Source: Rhodothermales bacterium
Lineage (GTDB): Bacteria; Bacteroidota; Rhodothermia; Rhodothermales; Bin80
NCBI GenBank assembly: GCA_022822185.1
Contig: JAJECE010000071.1
Span: 1 to 58,764 of the forward strand
DNA: 58,764 nt
Reading direction: 5' to 3'
The notes under the pieces are model-generated. The model did no database searches and was not told where the DNA came from. It saw only the letters and a list, made by a program, of their open reading frames with translations. The translations under genes and the position numbers were made by a program. Numbering within the stretch: position 1 is the stretch's first letter; every line of letters starts with the position of its first letter. Positions 49,170 through 58,568 of this stretch are shown piece after piece.

Positions 49170-50513
49170 TCAGCTTTTCCCGCTGAGGATCTGCTGCGCG
49201 GCATGGGTTCCACTGCGGATACAGTCTGGGATGCCCACGCCATCCAGATAATTTCCCGCAAGATGGAGACCCGAATGCGAATCCAGGATCTGACGAATTT
49301 TCCTGATCCGCTTTAGATGTCCAATCGTATACTGCGGGAGTGCTCTGGGGAAACGATACACCCGGGTAAACTGAGGATCCGATGTGATCCCCAGTGCCTG
49401 ATTCATCTCTGCACATGCCTGTGCAAGTAAAGCACTGTCGGTCAGTTTTGTGGTGCGCAGATAAAGCCTGAACAGCAGATGCCCGTCCGGGGCACGTCCT
49501 GCAAGTTTGGTCCCGCTCCAGGTGCATGCGGCGACCGAAGTGCCCGGACTTGCAGCAACCAGATGACCGTATCCGTTCAGCGGCCTGGGCGAATCGGTCC
49601 GGCGGTAGGCCAAATGGACGATGGTGCCTGCATGACAGGGAATTTGCCGAAGGAGTTCTCTCAATTCCGGGACTGCGGTACGAATTACATCTGCCGCACT
49701 CCAGGCAGGTACGGCTAGAATGACATGGGTCGCCGACAGGGAAGGATGTCCCTCTATGCTGATCTTCCAGTCCGTATCGGTTTTGCTTATATTCTTCGCC
49801 TTGTGTCCAGTGCAGATCCGGTCTTCATTGCCTGCAGCCAGTGCATGAATGATTGAACTTAGTCCATCAGGAAGACTTAGAAGGGAGGTCGTGGGATGCC
49901 GAACTGATGTTCGGTCCATTCCGAGGAGGATGCTCCCATACCGGGATTCAATATTCACGATATGCGGCAGGAGTGCCATCACACTGAGTTCCTGGGCATG
50001 CCCCCCGGCTAGTCCACCAAGGAGCGGTTCTATCAGATTAAGGAAAGCTTCCCTGCCAAACCGTCTGCTGAAGAAGTCCGCAACCGATTCATCTGCCTCA
50101 TCCGTCTTTGGCGGGATCAGCAGTTCAGCAAGTATGCGCAACTTTCCCTGAATACTGATCAGTGGCGAACGAAGAAGCGGGCTGATCCGGCCCGGCACCA
50201 GACCACTCATCCCCTCGGGCACGGGATACAATTCCTGCCCCCGTCTCAGGTACGCGCCCCGCTGCTTTTCGTTTGGCTTCTGAAGGGAGAGTCCCAGCGC
50301 CTTGCACAACTGCACAGCCTCCGGCTTGCGAGCCAGAAATACATCCGGCCCATGCTCCATCAGGAAGCCGTTAAAATGTTCCGTATGGATACACCCTCCC
50401 AGCCGCTCACCTGCCTCCAGAAGTACAATTTCGGGAGGATGGGGAGACTGCCGCAGCGCCCAGGCAGCACTCAATCCCGTAATACCGCCCCCGATGATCA
50501 CGACACGTCTCAT
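49170..50513 (-). CDS. hemY: HemY-type protoporphyrinogen/coproporphyrinogen oxidase
   Basis: A 447-residue FAD enzyme. The N-terminal dinucleotide-binding motif VVIIGGGITGLSAAWAL is followed by LLEAGERLGGCIHTE and HGPDVFLARKPEA, typical of the HemY/CgoX group. The C-terminal part has HLAGNYLDGVGIPDCIRSG, the second FAD-contact segment. It oxidises the porphyrinogen to porphyrin; whether the substrate is proto- or coproporphyrinogen depends on the route used (see hemQ). It is the last gene of the heme operon and its ATG overlaps the hemH stop (ATGA). No terminator is evident in the 146 bases between it and the P450 stop. Confidence 0.95.
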   Translation of the reverse strand: MRRVVIIGGGITGLSAAWALRQSPHPPEIVLLEAGERLGGCIHTEHFNGFLMEHGPDVFLARKPEAVQLCKALGLSLQKPNEKQRGAYLRRGQELYPVPEGMSGLVPGRISPLLRSPLISIQGKLRILAELLIPPKTDEADESVADFFSRRFGREAFLNLIEPLLGGLAGGHAQELSVMALLPHIVNIESRYGSILLGMDRTSVRHPTTSLLSLPDGLSSIIHALAAGNEDRICTGHKAKNISKTDTDWKISIEGHPSLSATHVILAVPAWSAADVIRTAVPELRELLRQIPCHAGTIVHLAYRRTDSPRPLNGYGHLVAASPGTSVAACTWSGTKLAGRAPDGHLLFRLYLRTTKLTDSALLAQACAEMNQALGITSDPQFTRVYRFPRALPQYTIGHLKRIRKIRQILDSHSGLHLAGNYLDGVGIPDCIRSGTHAAQQILSGKS

Positions 50514-51481
50514 GCAGCCAGCCAGCCGGCATGTACAGCCTGTTCACGGATCCGCCGTACCAGCGTTTCAACAAAAAGGGGATCACTGTTGAGCGAGGGG
50601 GGGCGCTCAAGTCGCATATTGTGTTCTTTTGCCACCGCCTGTGCTTCGATGTCAATATCATAGAGCACCTCCACATGATCCGAGACAAACCCCACCGGGA
50701 TGCTGATCACATTCCGAATGCCCTTATCGGCTAATTCAACCAGATAATCCTCTAACTGCGGCCCGAGCCACGGCTCCGGACTTCGCCCTTCAGACTGATA
50801 GCACCAGGACCATTGCGTTTCATTCAATCCGCTTGCCTTTGCGATGAGCGCGGCGGTTTCGAGGCATTGCACGGGATAGGGATCGTTTTCCTGAACAATC
50901 CGCGTAGGCAGGCTGTGTGCGCTGAACACCACATGCACCTGATCCCGTTCCTCTTCCGAAAATCGTGCCAGCCCAATATGCACCCGTTTCGCGAATGCAT
51001 CAATCAGGCCCGGATCATCGTGATAACTGTGAATATGAGAGAATTCAATGTCTCCATGGTAGAAGTCAAGGCCTGCATGGATCTTCTTCTGATACTTCGC
51101 AATACTCATCCCGCTGTACTGGGGGGCTAGAACGATACTGACGGATCGGCGGACTCCGTCTTCAACCATCTGTCCGACGGTTTCTTCAATCCAGGGAGCC
51201 CAGTGTCGCATCCCCAGATAGGGTTTAAACTTCTGGGGCTCTCCGAGTGGGTTCAGGAGTTTCATCACATCGGAGGTGGTTTCCCGGGTCAGCTCTAAGA
51301 GGGGAGACGATCCACCAATCAACCTGTAATTGCGTGTGATCTCCGCAATCACTGCTTTGGATGTGGTGCGGCCGGCACGAATATCCGCCAGATAGCCCGG
51401 TATATCTTCCAGACGATCCGGGCCTCCATAGGCCATGAACAAAATACCAACCGGGGATTCGGAATTAGTTTCCATGATCAT
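50510..51481 (-). CDS. hemH: ferrochelatase
   Basis: A 323-residue enzyme that inserts ferrous iron into the porphyrin ring. It has GILFMAYGGPDRLEDIPGYL at the N-terminus, the catalytic histidine segment VFSAHSLPTRIVQEND, the YQSEGRSPEPWLGPQLEDYL segment (the usual W/F-L-x-P form), and the second active-site segment GFVSDHVEVLYDIDIEA. Start ATGs at 51481 and 51475 are both possible; the first overlaps hemE by 17 bases. The C-terminus is short, with no [2Fe-2S] cysteine set. In a coproporphyrin-dependent pathway the substrate would be coproporphyrin III (CpfC). Confidence 0.96.
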   Translation of the reverse strand: MIMETNSESPVGILFMAYGGPDRLEDIPGYLADIRAGRTTSKAVIAEITRNYRLIGGSSPLLELTRETTSDVMKLLNPLGEPQKFKPYLGMRHWAPWIEETVGQMVEDGVRRSVSIVLAPQYSGMSIAKYQKKIHAGLDFYHGDIEFSHIHSYHDDPGLIDAFAKRVHIGLARFSEEERDQVHVVFSAHSLPTRIVQENDPYPVQCLETAALIAKASGLNETQWSWCYQSEGRSPEPWLGPQLEDYLVELADKGIRNVISIPVGFVSDHVEVLYDIDIEAQAVAKEHNMRLERPPSLNSDPLFVETLVRRIREQAVHAGWLAA

Positions 51482-52496
51482 AACTGTGTACGTAGTCCAC
51501 CAGTCGCTTTACATTTTCCAAAGGGGTTTGCGGCAGAATCCCGTGTCCAAGATTGAAGATATGGCCGGAGCATCCTGCCACACGCTGCATTACATCCCGG
51601 GCATGGGGGAGCAGTTCTCGCCACGGGCCGAGGAGTGTACAGGGGTCTAAATTTCCCATGACGGGTTTGCTCACCCGCCGAGACGCTTCATTGATAGGGA
51701 TTCGCCAGTCCACTCCGATCACATGACCGCCCGCCGCTGCGACCGACTCCAGATAGGGGGCCGTATTCGTACTGAAGTGAATCACTGGCCCCTTCGCTTC
51801 AACCGCTGAAAGCACCCGATGACTATAGGGTTGAATATAACGCTCATAATCATATCGGCTAAGTGCCCCGACCCATGAATCAAAGAGTTGTATACAGTCT
51901 GCACCGGCCTGAATTTGTGCACTGAGATAGTCAATGGTCAGACCAGAGAGTTTGATCATGAGCCGATCCCAGGCCGCCGGCTGGTGGTACATGAATCGCT
52001 TCGTGTGCGCAAAATTGCGTGTAGCCCCGCCTTCAATTGCATAACTGGCCATGGTAAAAGGGGCCCCTGCGAACCCGATCAGGGCCAGGCCCCGTGCATC
52101 CAGTTCCGGGCGGACAAGCCGGATTGCATCTAGCGTTGGGGCCATCGTTTCCCGGGCGGGAGGAACCCGAAGCATGTCGACGGCTTTGGGAGTTCGGAGC
52201 GGGTTCTCAATGGAGGGGCCATGGCCGGGGACAAACGTAAGATCCAACCCCATCCCCGCCAGCGGAGGTAGAATATCTGAAAAAATAATGGCCGCATCCA
52301 ACTCAAAGTGCTGCAAAGGGAGGAGGGTGATTTTGGCGGCAAGTTCGGGGGTTCGGATCGCAGTTTCCATAGAATGCTGCCGGCGCAGTGCACGATACTC
52401 CGGCAGATACCGGCCGGCCTGCCGCATGATCCAGATCGGGGTGCAGTCTACCGCTTCGCCGCGGCATGCAGACAGAAATCGTTCATATCCAGTCAT
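51465..52496 (-). CDS. hemE: uroporphyrinogen decarboxylase
   Basis: HemE removes four carboxyl groups from uroporphyrinogen III to give coproporphyrinogen III. The 343-residue form from the ATG at 52496 begins MTGYERFLSACRGEAVDCTP and carries the signature IWIMRQAGRYLPEYRALR, the catalytic Asp in DAAIIFSDILPP, GFAGAPFTMASYAIEGG, and ADCIQLFDSWVG. An in-frame start 66 bases upstream would add unlike sequence and reach into hemQ, so I reject it. Gap to hemQ is 28 bases; the 3' end overlaps hemH by 17. Confidence 0.96.
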   Translation of the reverse strand: MTGYERFLSACRGEAVDCTPIWIMRQAGRYLPEYRALRRQHSMETAIRTPELAAKITLLPLQHFELDAAIIFSDILPPLAGMGLDLTFVPGHGPSIENPLRTPKAVDMLRVPPARETMAPTLDAIRLVRPELDARGLALIGFAGAPFTMASYAIEGGATRNFAHTKRFMYHQPAAWDRLMIKLSGLTIDYLSAQIQAGADCIQLFDSWVGALSRYDYERYIQPYSHRVLSAVEAKGPVIHFSTNTAPYLESVAAAGGHVIGVDWRIPINEASRRVSKPVMGNLDPCTLLGPWRELLPHARDVMQRVAGCSGHIFNLGHGILPQTPLENVKRLVDYVHSYDHGN

Positions 52497-52524
52497 GAAA
52501 GAAACGTTTAGGGATTCTATCCGG

Positions 52525-53262
52525 TCAGGAAGCGGAAGACTGCCAGAGCGCACGCCCGACAAAGAAAGGACCCAGACTGCTCAGGTAGCGTGAGGTCTGC
52601 TGAGTCCTGCGCATCCGTTCGATAATCGCTGACAGTGGGTGTAAATCCTTGCTCAGAAGCCCCACCACAAAATCGTTGTCATTTTGGTCCAACCCGTGAC
52701 AGGCAAGCCGGATATCATGGGCATGATCACTGCGCCCGTACGCAAGCCCGATCCCGCCGTGCTCCATAAGAATTTTTCGACGCTCCTCCGCATTTAAGTG
52801 TTCAAAATCACCCGAACGGCGAAGCGGATACCAGATCGCCCACGGCCATGCGGGATTGCAGACATACCGCCTTGGGCGGTCAAACAAAGTCTCCACCAGA
52901 TCATTTTCGTATCCAATTGCGTAGGTGCGACCGACCATCGTCCAGTCGGTGCGGCACTGTAAGTCCTTAAACCCGCTATCCTGCAGGAAGGATTGAAGTT
53001 CGGTCACGAAAAACCGGGGATCTTCGGCAACCGTCAACAGGCCAACCCCGCTAGGGTCATGGAGACTGGAGTACAACGCACCACAGAAACCGGCTCTCTC
53101 CATCTGAGAAATCAGAGTCCCGGGAGGTACACTTAATCCCGTAAAAATCAGGAGTTGTATGTACAATCGGCCATCATGATAAATGGTGCGTCCCTCCGCA
53201 TCCTTCCCTTTTTCCCGAAGATCCACTCCGATCTTTCGATTTTCCTGTATATCAATGGCCAT
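52525..53262 (-). CDS. hemQ: HemQ / chlorite dismutase-family protein (probable coproheme decarboxylase)
   Basis: A 245-residue member of the chlorite dismutase superfamily. Telltale segments are RLYIQLLIFTGLSVPPG, AIWYPLRRSGDFEHL, ERRKILMEHGGIGLAYGRSD, the proximal-heme region HDIRLACHGLDQNDNDFVVG, and MRRTQQTSRYLSSLGPFFVG. The Tyr-Pro of WYPLRR falls where ChdC enzymes have the catalytic Tyr of their YPM(S)K motif, with Arg in place of Lys. In the ChdC role it decarboxylates coproheme to heme b. Its place inside the heme operon favours that role over chlorite detoxification. It starts directly at the hemB stop (no gap). Confidence 0.9.
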   Translation of the reverse strand: MAIDIQENRKIGVDLREKGKDAEGRTIYHDGRLYIQLLIFTGLSVPPGTLISQMERAGFCGALYSSLHDPSGVGLLTVAEDPRFFVTELQSFLQDSGFKDLQCRTDWTMVGRTYAIGYENDLVETLFDRPRRYVCNPAWPWAIWYPLRRSGDFEHLNAEERRKILMEHGGIGLAYGRSDHAHDIRLACHGLDQNDNDFVVGLLSKDLHPLSAIIERMRRTQQTSRYLSSLGPFFVGRALWQSSAS

Positions 53263-54249
53263 TTACGGTATGGAATGATGTAGCCAGCGAGCCGCTTCCA
53301 GCGCATGATAGGTAATCACCGTCTGAGCTCCGGCCCGGCGGATACTGGTCAGAACTTCAAGGGTGGCAGCGGATTCATCCACATAGCCCTGTGAAGCGGC
53401 GGCTTTCAGCATCGCGTACTCTCCACTTACATTATATGCCATCAGCGGCACCTGGGGCCAGCGGTTACGAATCTGGCGAATGACATCAAGGTAGGCCAGC
53501 GCGGGTTTCACCATAATCATATCTGCTCCCTCTTCAATATCCAGCGCAACTTCCTGTAAGGCTTCCTGTGCATTGCAGGGATCCATCTGATGGGTTTTTC
53601 GATCTCCAAACTGCGGTGCTCCACCTGCGGCATCACGGAACGGTCCATAGAAGGCGGATGCATACTTAACACTGTAGGACAGGATGGATACATCCTGATG
53701 GCCTGCCGAATCCAGTTCATTCCGGATGGCGCTCACCTGATGATCCATCATTGCACTGGGTGCGACAACATCTGCTCCACTGTCTGCATGAATACGGGCC
53801 ATTTCAGCGAGGAGGGGGAGTGTATCGTCGTTGGACACTCTGCCGTCATGAATCACACCACAGTGCCCGTGAGATGTGTAGGAACAGATGCAGACATCGG
53901 TCATGAGCACGAGCTTCACCCCGGCATTCTTGAGCGCCTGAAGGGTTCTCGGTATGACTCCCGATGCAGACAGGGCCGGGGTCCCGGCGGCATCCTTGAA
54001 TTCAGGGATCCCAAAAAGAAGAATCCCGCTCACCCCCGCTTCTTCCGCCTCCCGTGCTGCCTCCAAAGCGCCCTCTACGGTATACCGGAAGATACCCGGC
54101 ATTCCTTTGATCGGGCCTTCCTGATCATGGGTCACAAAAACAGGATAGATAAAATCTGCAGGAGACAACCGGGTTTCCTGCACCATTCGGCGCATGGCAC
54201 CGGTGACGCGCAACCGTCTTGGACGTTTATGTTTACTGGTGTTCTTCAA
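53263..54249 (-). CDS. hemB: delta-aminolevulinic acid dehydratase (porphobilinogen synthase)
   Basis: HemB condenses two aminolevulinate molecules into porphobilinogen. The 328-residue protein has the zinc-site cysteines in DVCICSYTSHGHCG, the first Schiff-base Lys segment SYSVKYASAFYGPFRDA, and the second in MIMVKPALAYLD. The start is a TTG at 54249: the N-terminal RPRRLRVTGAMRRMVQETRL is conserved in the family and lies before the first ATG, and GGAAG lies just upstream of the TTG. It overlaps hemD by 17 bases. A zinc-type, not magnesium-only, enzyme is indicated by the three cysteines. Confidence 0.97.
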   Translation of the reverse strand: MKNTSKHKRPRRLRVTGAMRRMVQETRLSPADFIYPVFVTHDQEGPIKGMPGIFRYTVEGALEAAREAEEAGVSGILLFGIPEFKDAAGTPALSASGVIPRTLQALKNAGVKLVLMTDVCICSYTSHGHCGVIHDGRVSNDDTLPLLAEMARIHADSGADVVAPSAMMDHQVSAIRNELDSAGHQDVSILSYSVKYASAFYGPFRDAAGGAPQFGDRKTHQMDPCNAQEALQEVALDIEEGADMIMVKPALAYLDVIRQIRNRWPQVPLMAYNVSGEYAMLKAAASQGYVDESAATLEVLTSIRRAGAQTVITYHALEAARWLHHSIP

Positions 54250-54976
54250 AGTATTCTTCCAGAGCCGTCAAGAGCCCCTTGGTGGTGTATGTTTTTGCGA
54301 TAACGGCAACCTTGAGCCCGGCACCCGCCGCGACCTGAGCCGTAATCGGACCGATGCAGGCTGCAGGGACGGAGTTCATAGATTCCGGAGCAACCGCTAC
54401 AAACCCTTCAACCGTTGAGCCGCTGGTAAAGGTGACCGCATCCACGCCGCCTGCAAGTGCGGCGTACGCCGCACCTGGGGGGTGGTTCACATGGGTTTCG
54501 TAGGCGGTTACGCAGGTCACGGCTGCCCCCCCGCCGCGCAGCAGTTCTGCCAACACGGGACGAACCCTGGAAGCGCGTGGAAGAAGGATGGATTGGCCCC
54601 GAACGGATCCAAGCCCCTGTGCAAGTGCTTCCGCTACATACTCGGACGGGACAAAGTCCGGTGTGACTCCGTGAGCACGGAGTGCGGCAGCGGTGGAAGG
54701 TCCGATTGCGGCAACATGTACGGAATCGGGCCAGGGATACTGCAGGTGCTGCCAGGTATGTGTGACCCCGTTCACACTGGTAAAAATCACCCGGTCAAAG
54801 GTATACAACTCGCCGAGCGCATGCAGTAAGGGCTGTGGATTTGATGCGGGTTCAATACGAATGGTCGGGAATTCCACAATGGCAGCTCCACATGCTTCAA
54901 GCATCTGACACATTGAATCTGACTGGTGTGCCGGACGTGTGATGACAATCCGTTTTCCTGCAAGAGAACTATCCAT
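54233..54976 (-). CDS. hemD: uroporphyrinogen-III synthase
   Basis: HemD closes and flips the linear tetrapyrrole made by HemC. Sequence conservation in the family is low, but this 247-residue protein has the typical start GKRIVITRPAHQSDSMCQML, the FDRVIFTSVNGV segment, GQSILLPRASRVRPVLAELL, and the VDAVTFTSGSTVEGFV segment in its second domain. Position between hemC and hemB settles the call. It overlaps both neighbours by a few bases (8 with hemC, 17 with hemB), consistent with strong translational coupling. Confidence 0.95.
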   Translation of the reverse strand: MDSSLAGKRIVITRPAHQSDSMCQMLEACGAAIVEFPTIRIEPASNPQPLLHALGELYTFDRVIFTSVNGVTHTWQHLQYPWPDSVHVAAIGPSTAAALRAHGVTPDFVPSEYVAEALAQGLGSVRGQSILLPRASRVRPVLAELLRGGGAAVTCVTAYETHVNHPPGAAYAALAGGVDAVTFTSGSTVEGFVAVAPESMNSVPAACIGPITAQVAAGAGLKVAVIAKTYTTKGLLTALEEYFEEHQ

Positions 54977-55874
54977 GCTGCAGCAGTTCCCGGGCTCCCA
55001 GATGATTTGCCTTTTCTCCTAACTGAAATCCCAGATCTACCGCATCCTCCCCGCTTCCCGACAGGGAAATATGGCGGCTCCCATTTGGAGACCGGACTTC
55101 ACCAAGCAGGTGGATCTCTTCGTTTTTCGTCTCTGCATAGGCTGAGATCGGAATGGAGCAGCCACCTCCGGCGGTTTCCAGAAATGCCCGTTCCGCCGCA
55201 GTCGCGACCCAGGTCGCCGGGCAGTTGATGGATTCCAGGATGCGGATCATGTCGGGATCATCTTTCCTGCACTCGACCGCCAGCGCCCCCTGTGCGGGGG
55301 CGGGGAGCATATGACGCATGGGGATACGCTGTGTGTACTGTCCGGGAATTTCCAGTCGTTGCAGGCCCGCCTCTGCAAGTACAACCGCCTGAATGTTTCC
55401 GTCCAGCACCGCCTGAACCCGGGTATCAATGTTGCCTCGCATAGGGGTAACGATGAAGTCCGGGCGAATCGCCTGCAACTGGGCTTTCCGTCTGAGGCTG
55501 GAAGTCCCGATTGCGGCTCCCACAGGCAATTGAAAAATGGTCTGTCCGGAGAGGGTCACGACCATTTCAAACGCGGTGGTTCGATGCGCAATGGCAGCAA
55601 TCACCAATTCCTGCGGACGATCAATGGGAAGATCCTTCATGGAATGAACCGCAAAATCAATGGTCCGGTTAAGGAGCGCCGTTTCCAGTGCACCGGTGAA
55701 GACCCCTGGTTTTGAAACAGGGAGGGGGCCGACGGTCTGATCTCCAATCGTAGATACCGTGTGGACAATAATGTCCAGCCGGGGGTGAACTGCCCTCAAA
55801 AGCTGCAGAACATGATCGGTCTGAGTTCGGGCCAACAAAGATCGGCGCGTACCGACTCTTAACGGCCGCATCAT
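54969..55874 (-). CDS. hemC: porphobilinogen deaminase (hydroxymethylbilane synthase)
   Basis: A 301-residue enzyme that polymerises four porphobilinogens on a covalent dipyrromethane cofactor. The N-terminus RPLRVGTRRSLLARTQTDHV, the DFAVHSMKDLPIDRP segment, IGTSSLRRKAQLQAIRPDF and the cofactor-binding Cys in GGGCSIPISAYAE are all present. It starts at the ATG overlapping the hemA stop (ATGA). Length is slightly under the usual 310 but nothing is missing. Confidence 0.97.
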   Translation of the reverse strand: MMRPLRVGTRRSLLARTQTDHVLQLLRAVHPRLDIIVHTVSTIGDQTVGPLPVSKPGVFTGALETALLNRTIDFAVHSMKDLPIDRPQELVIAAIAHRTTAFEMVVTLSGQTIFQLPVGAAIGTSSLRRKAQLQAIRPDFIVTPMRGNIDTRVQAVLDGNIQAVVLAEAGLQRLEIPGQYTQRIPMRHMLPAPAQGALAVECRKDDPDMIRILESINCPATWVATAAERAFLETAGGGCSIPISAYAETKNEEIHLLGEVRSPNGSRHISLSGSGEDAVDLGFQLGEKANHLGARELLQHG

Positions 55875-57124
55875 TTCGTGGATAGCGAATCCTGCAGGCC
55901 GAAAAGTTGACGGACGGTATCCGGATCCAGTTCCGTACTTCCATACCTTAGATGGATTGTCGGATCATGAAGCAGTTTTTTGACCAGTGTGTTGGAAAAA
56001 TGCTCAAGCTTTTCCACGGTATGTGCTTCAAGCGGCCCGAGTTCATTGAGCGTTCGGACCAGTTCGGTCTGACGGATGGATTCGGCTTTCCTGCGCAGGT
56101 CGGCGATGATCGGTTCCACATTCAGCATCTGGAGGCGCTGATCCAGGATGTCCAGTTCCTTTTCAATGATTTTTTCCACCTGGGGCACCTCCGCCTGTTG
56201 AGCGGTCTTTGACCGGGCGATCCCATTTTTCAGATGATCAATATCCAGCAGGGTGACCTTTGGCAGTTCATTCAGGAACGGATCAATATCCCGGGGCACG
56301 GCCAGATCAACCAGCAGCAGCGGCCGGTTTTCACGAGATGTAATATGTTCGGGCCCGAGGATGATGTGAGGCGCATCCGTTGCACTGATTACTACGTCGG
56401 CATCGGAGACCGCTTCCCGAAGTTCTTCCATGGGGACTGCCTGGGCACAGGCAGCAACTGCGAGCGCTTTTGCACGCTCATGGTTACGATTTACAAAGGT
56501 GAGTTGCCGGATCATTTTTTTTCGGAGAATTTTCCCTGCCAGACTCCCCATCTCACCGGTACCGATAACCGCAACATGCAGATCGTCCAGTGGACCCGCC
56601 TCCAGAAGGATACGCTCAATGGCTACCGAGGCAACACTGATCGGAAATTTTCCCAGAGCGGTCTCCGTGCGTACACGCCTTCCGGTCTTAATGGCCGCCT
56701 GGAATACGGTGGTCAGTGCAGGGCTTGCAAGCGAGGCCACCTCGGAATCCAGAAGACAGTCCTGTACCTGACCCAGAATCTGCGACTCTCCCATGACCAT
56801 TGAGTCCAGTCCACAGGCAACACGCATCAGGTGACGAGGCACCTCTTGGCTTTGTTTCCAATAGAGACAGGACTCCGCCGCGGACAGATCAAAGGAACGC
56901 TTCAGGAGTGCATACAATGCATCTGTGGCCTGTCCAGATCCATTCACATGACCATAAAACTCTACGCGATTGCAGGTGGACAATACCGCCAACCCGTCAA
57001 AGGATGTCCGCGCGGCATCAAAAAATTCAAGTTTTCGCTGTGGGAGAAGGGTAAGACTTTCCCGGATTTCTACGGGGGCAGCCCTGTAGCTTAGTCCAAT
57101 AAGTCCCAGCGACGGATCAGCCAT
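55871..57124 (-). CDS. hemA: glutamyl-tRNA reductase
   Basis: HemA makes glutamate-1-semialdehyde from glutamyl-tRNA, the first committed step. From the ATG at 57124 (417 residues) it reads MADPSLGLIGLSYRAAPVEI, with the catalytic Cys in LSTCNRVEFYG (about residue 50), GLDSMVMGESQILGQVQD, an NADPH-binding IGTGEMGSLAG and VVISATDAPH. A TTG 75 bases upstream, overlapping the dehydrogenase stop, would add a hydrophobic stretch unlike the family, so I reject it. The following enzyme HemL is not in the window. It heads the tetrapyrrole block. Confidence 0.96.
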   Translation of the reverse strand: MADPSLGLIGLSYRAAPVEIRESLTLLPQRKLEFFDAARTSFDGLAVLSTCNRVEFYGHVNGSGQATDALYALLKRSFDLSAAESCLYWKQSQEVPRHLMRVACGLDSMVMGESQILGQVQDCLLDSEVASLASPALTTVFQAAIKTGRRVRTETALGKFPISVASVAIERILLEAGPLDDLHVAVIGTGEMGSLAGKILRKKMIRQLTFVNRNHERAKALAVAACAQAVPMEELREAVSDADVVISATDAPHIILGPEHITSRENRPLLLVDLAVPRDIDPFLNELPKVTLLDIDHLKNGIARSKTAQQAEVPQVEKIIEKELDILDQRLQMLNVEPIIADLRRKAESIRQTELVRTLNELGPLEAHTVEKLEHFSNTLVKKLLHDPTIHLRYGSTELDPDTVRQLFGLQDSLSTK

Positions 57125-57195
57125 GAAATAGCGCGAAGATGATTGAGCAGCAATTGTACAGAACAGCAATTTAAGGAAAATCAACGGAAGGCTTT

Positions 57196-58242
57196 TCAAA
57201 TCCGGTCAAAATGCGGCCGAAATAATGCTTTCACCCCTCTTTTTTGTGTAAAAACCTGAAACGCATGCTCCCATTGAGAGAGGGTAAAGTCATGCGTGAT
57301 GAGCGGACCGGTTTTGACGGTGCCATTCTGGAGCAGATGAATTGCCCGGATCCATGACTCCGGTGTCGATGCATTGCTGCCGGTCACCGTGAGTTCCTTG
57401 TAGCATACCTGATCCAGATTCCATGCCACAGATTTGCCAAACAGACCCACCTGTACATAGCGTCCACGGCGGCGCACGAGGCGCAGCAGCTGCTGGGCTG
57501 CCGCCCCTGCCCCCGAGCATTCGTAGACGACATCCGCCCCGAGTCCCTGAAGGGATACATCCTGAATGAGTTCTTGAATATTTCTTGTTTCCACATTGGC
57601 AACATAATCTGCCCCGAGATCACGCGCCAAAGTTAAACGGTCTTGATCTGCACCGGTCCCCAGAACCACCACCGTTGCGCGGCTGGCTTTAAGGATCTGC
57701 AGAGTCAGAAGACCAATGGCACCCGGTCCGGCAATGACCGCCAGATCCCCCGCCCGTACCGTCGGTGCTGCGAGTAACACACCGTGCACCACGCAGGCCA
57801 GCGGTTCGGTGATCGCCCCTTCGCGGTAGGAGATGTGTTCGGGGAGCCGGTGCACATTCTGAGCGGGGACAACAAGATATTCTGCAAACCCCCCATTCAC
57901 TGCCGAACCAATGGACTGCCGATCCAGGCAGAGATTGGCGTGTCCATCCCGGCAATAGCGACAGACGTTACATGTGCGATAATAGGTCTCGGAGGTCACC
58001 CTGGCACCTAGGAGCCGCTGAGGAACATCTTTGCCGACTTCCACGATCTCTCCAGCGACTTCATGGCCGAGAACAACAGGCGGGCAGGCCTTGAATTCAT
58101 CATGATAAATATGTAAATCTGTCCCGCAAAGACCGGCAGCGTGTACCTTGAGTTTGATCTGGTTTGGGCCGGGGTCGGGTTCTGGAATGTCCGATACGGC
58201 GATATGTCCGATCCCCGGTGCGACCTTCATAACGGCCTGCAT
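57196..58242 (-). CDS. zinc-dependent alcohol dehydrogenase (MDR family)
   Basis: A 348-residue medium-chain dehydrogenase of the threonine/sorbitol dehydrogenase type. The catalytic zinc site is [11 protein letters not shown] with [12 protein letters not shown]; structural-zinc cysteines are in [15 protein letters not shown]; the NAD-binding motif is [14 protein letters not shown]. The substrate is unknown. It is the first gene of the run that includes the heme genes, 71 bases before hemA, and may share its promoter. A role in heme synthesis is not known for this family, so the link may be only transcriptional. Confidence 0.93.
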   Translation of the reverse strand: MQAVMKVAPGIGHIAVSDIPEPDPGPNQIKLKVHAAGLCGTDLHIYHDEFKACPPVVLGHEVAGEIVEVGKDVPQRLLGARVTSETYYRTCNVCRYCRDGHANLCLDRQSIGSAVNGGFAEYLVVPAQNVHRLPEHISYREGAITEPLACVVHGVLLAAPTVRAGDLAVIAGPGAIGLLTLQILKASRATVVVLGTGADQDRLTLARDLGADYVANVETRNIQELIQDVSLQGLGADVVYECSGAGAAAQQLLRLVRRRGRYVQVGLFGKSVAWNLDQVCYKELTVTGSNASTPESWIRAIHLLQNGTVKTGPLITHDFTLSQWEHAFQVFTQKRGVKALFRPHFDRI

Positions 58243-58568
58243 GATTCTAATCTTTTTGGCGCTTCCCCAAGAGTGAGCGGTTTTAACATTCGATCAGGAT
58301 GAACGTTCAGCCACATCAAAAGAATTCGAATTGATTTGAATTCAGTTCCAGATCGTGAATTCATGGAAATTTCCAAACAATCCCCCGCTGGCCAGTATGG
58401 AATGTTTTGGCGAGTAACTATTAATTTCAGAATTTCGTATACTTTGATGTTTATTAAAATGAACGCCTCGGAAAATCCTTTTGTGAAATTGGGCTCAGGC
58501 GGTTCTAAACTGATATACATTACTTATGCGATTTCCCCCCCCCCTTTTTTTTTCCCTGCAATAGATTT
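58243..58568. other. 326-base divergent promoter region
   Basis: No gene is recognised. An open frame covering most of it on the plus strand runs into the C10T9 tract and has no family pattern. The region must drive the dehydrogenase-heme operon on one side and the secreted protein on the other. I could not find a perfect Bacteroidota promoter in either direction. Confidence 0.5.
58535..58553 (+). repeat. C10T9 homopolymer pair upstream of the last gene
   Basis: Ten Cs (58535-58544) followed by nine Ts (58545-58553) end 15 bases before the ATG at 58569. Slippage here would change spacing in the leader or promoter. With one base fewer, an upstream ATG at 58526 would also come into frame with the gene. 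Confidence 0.8.

Noticed and set aside
57125..57199. TTG start for hemA overlapping the dehydrogenase stop.
   Set aside because: The extra 25 residues are hydrophobic and unlike glutamyl-tRNA reductase; the ATG at 57124 gives the family N-terminus.
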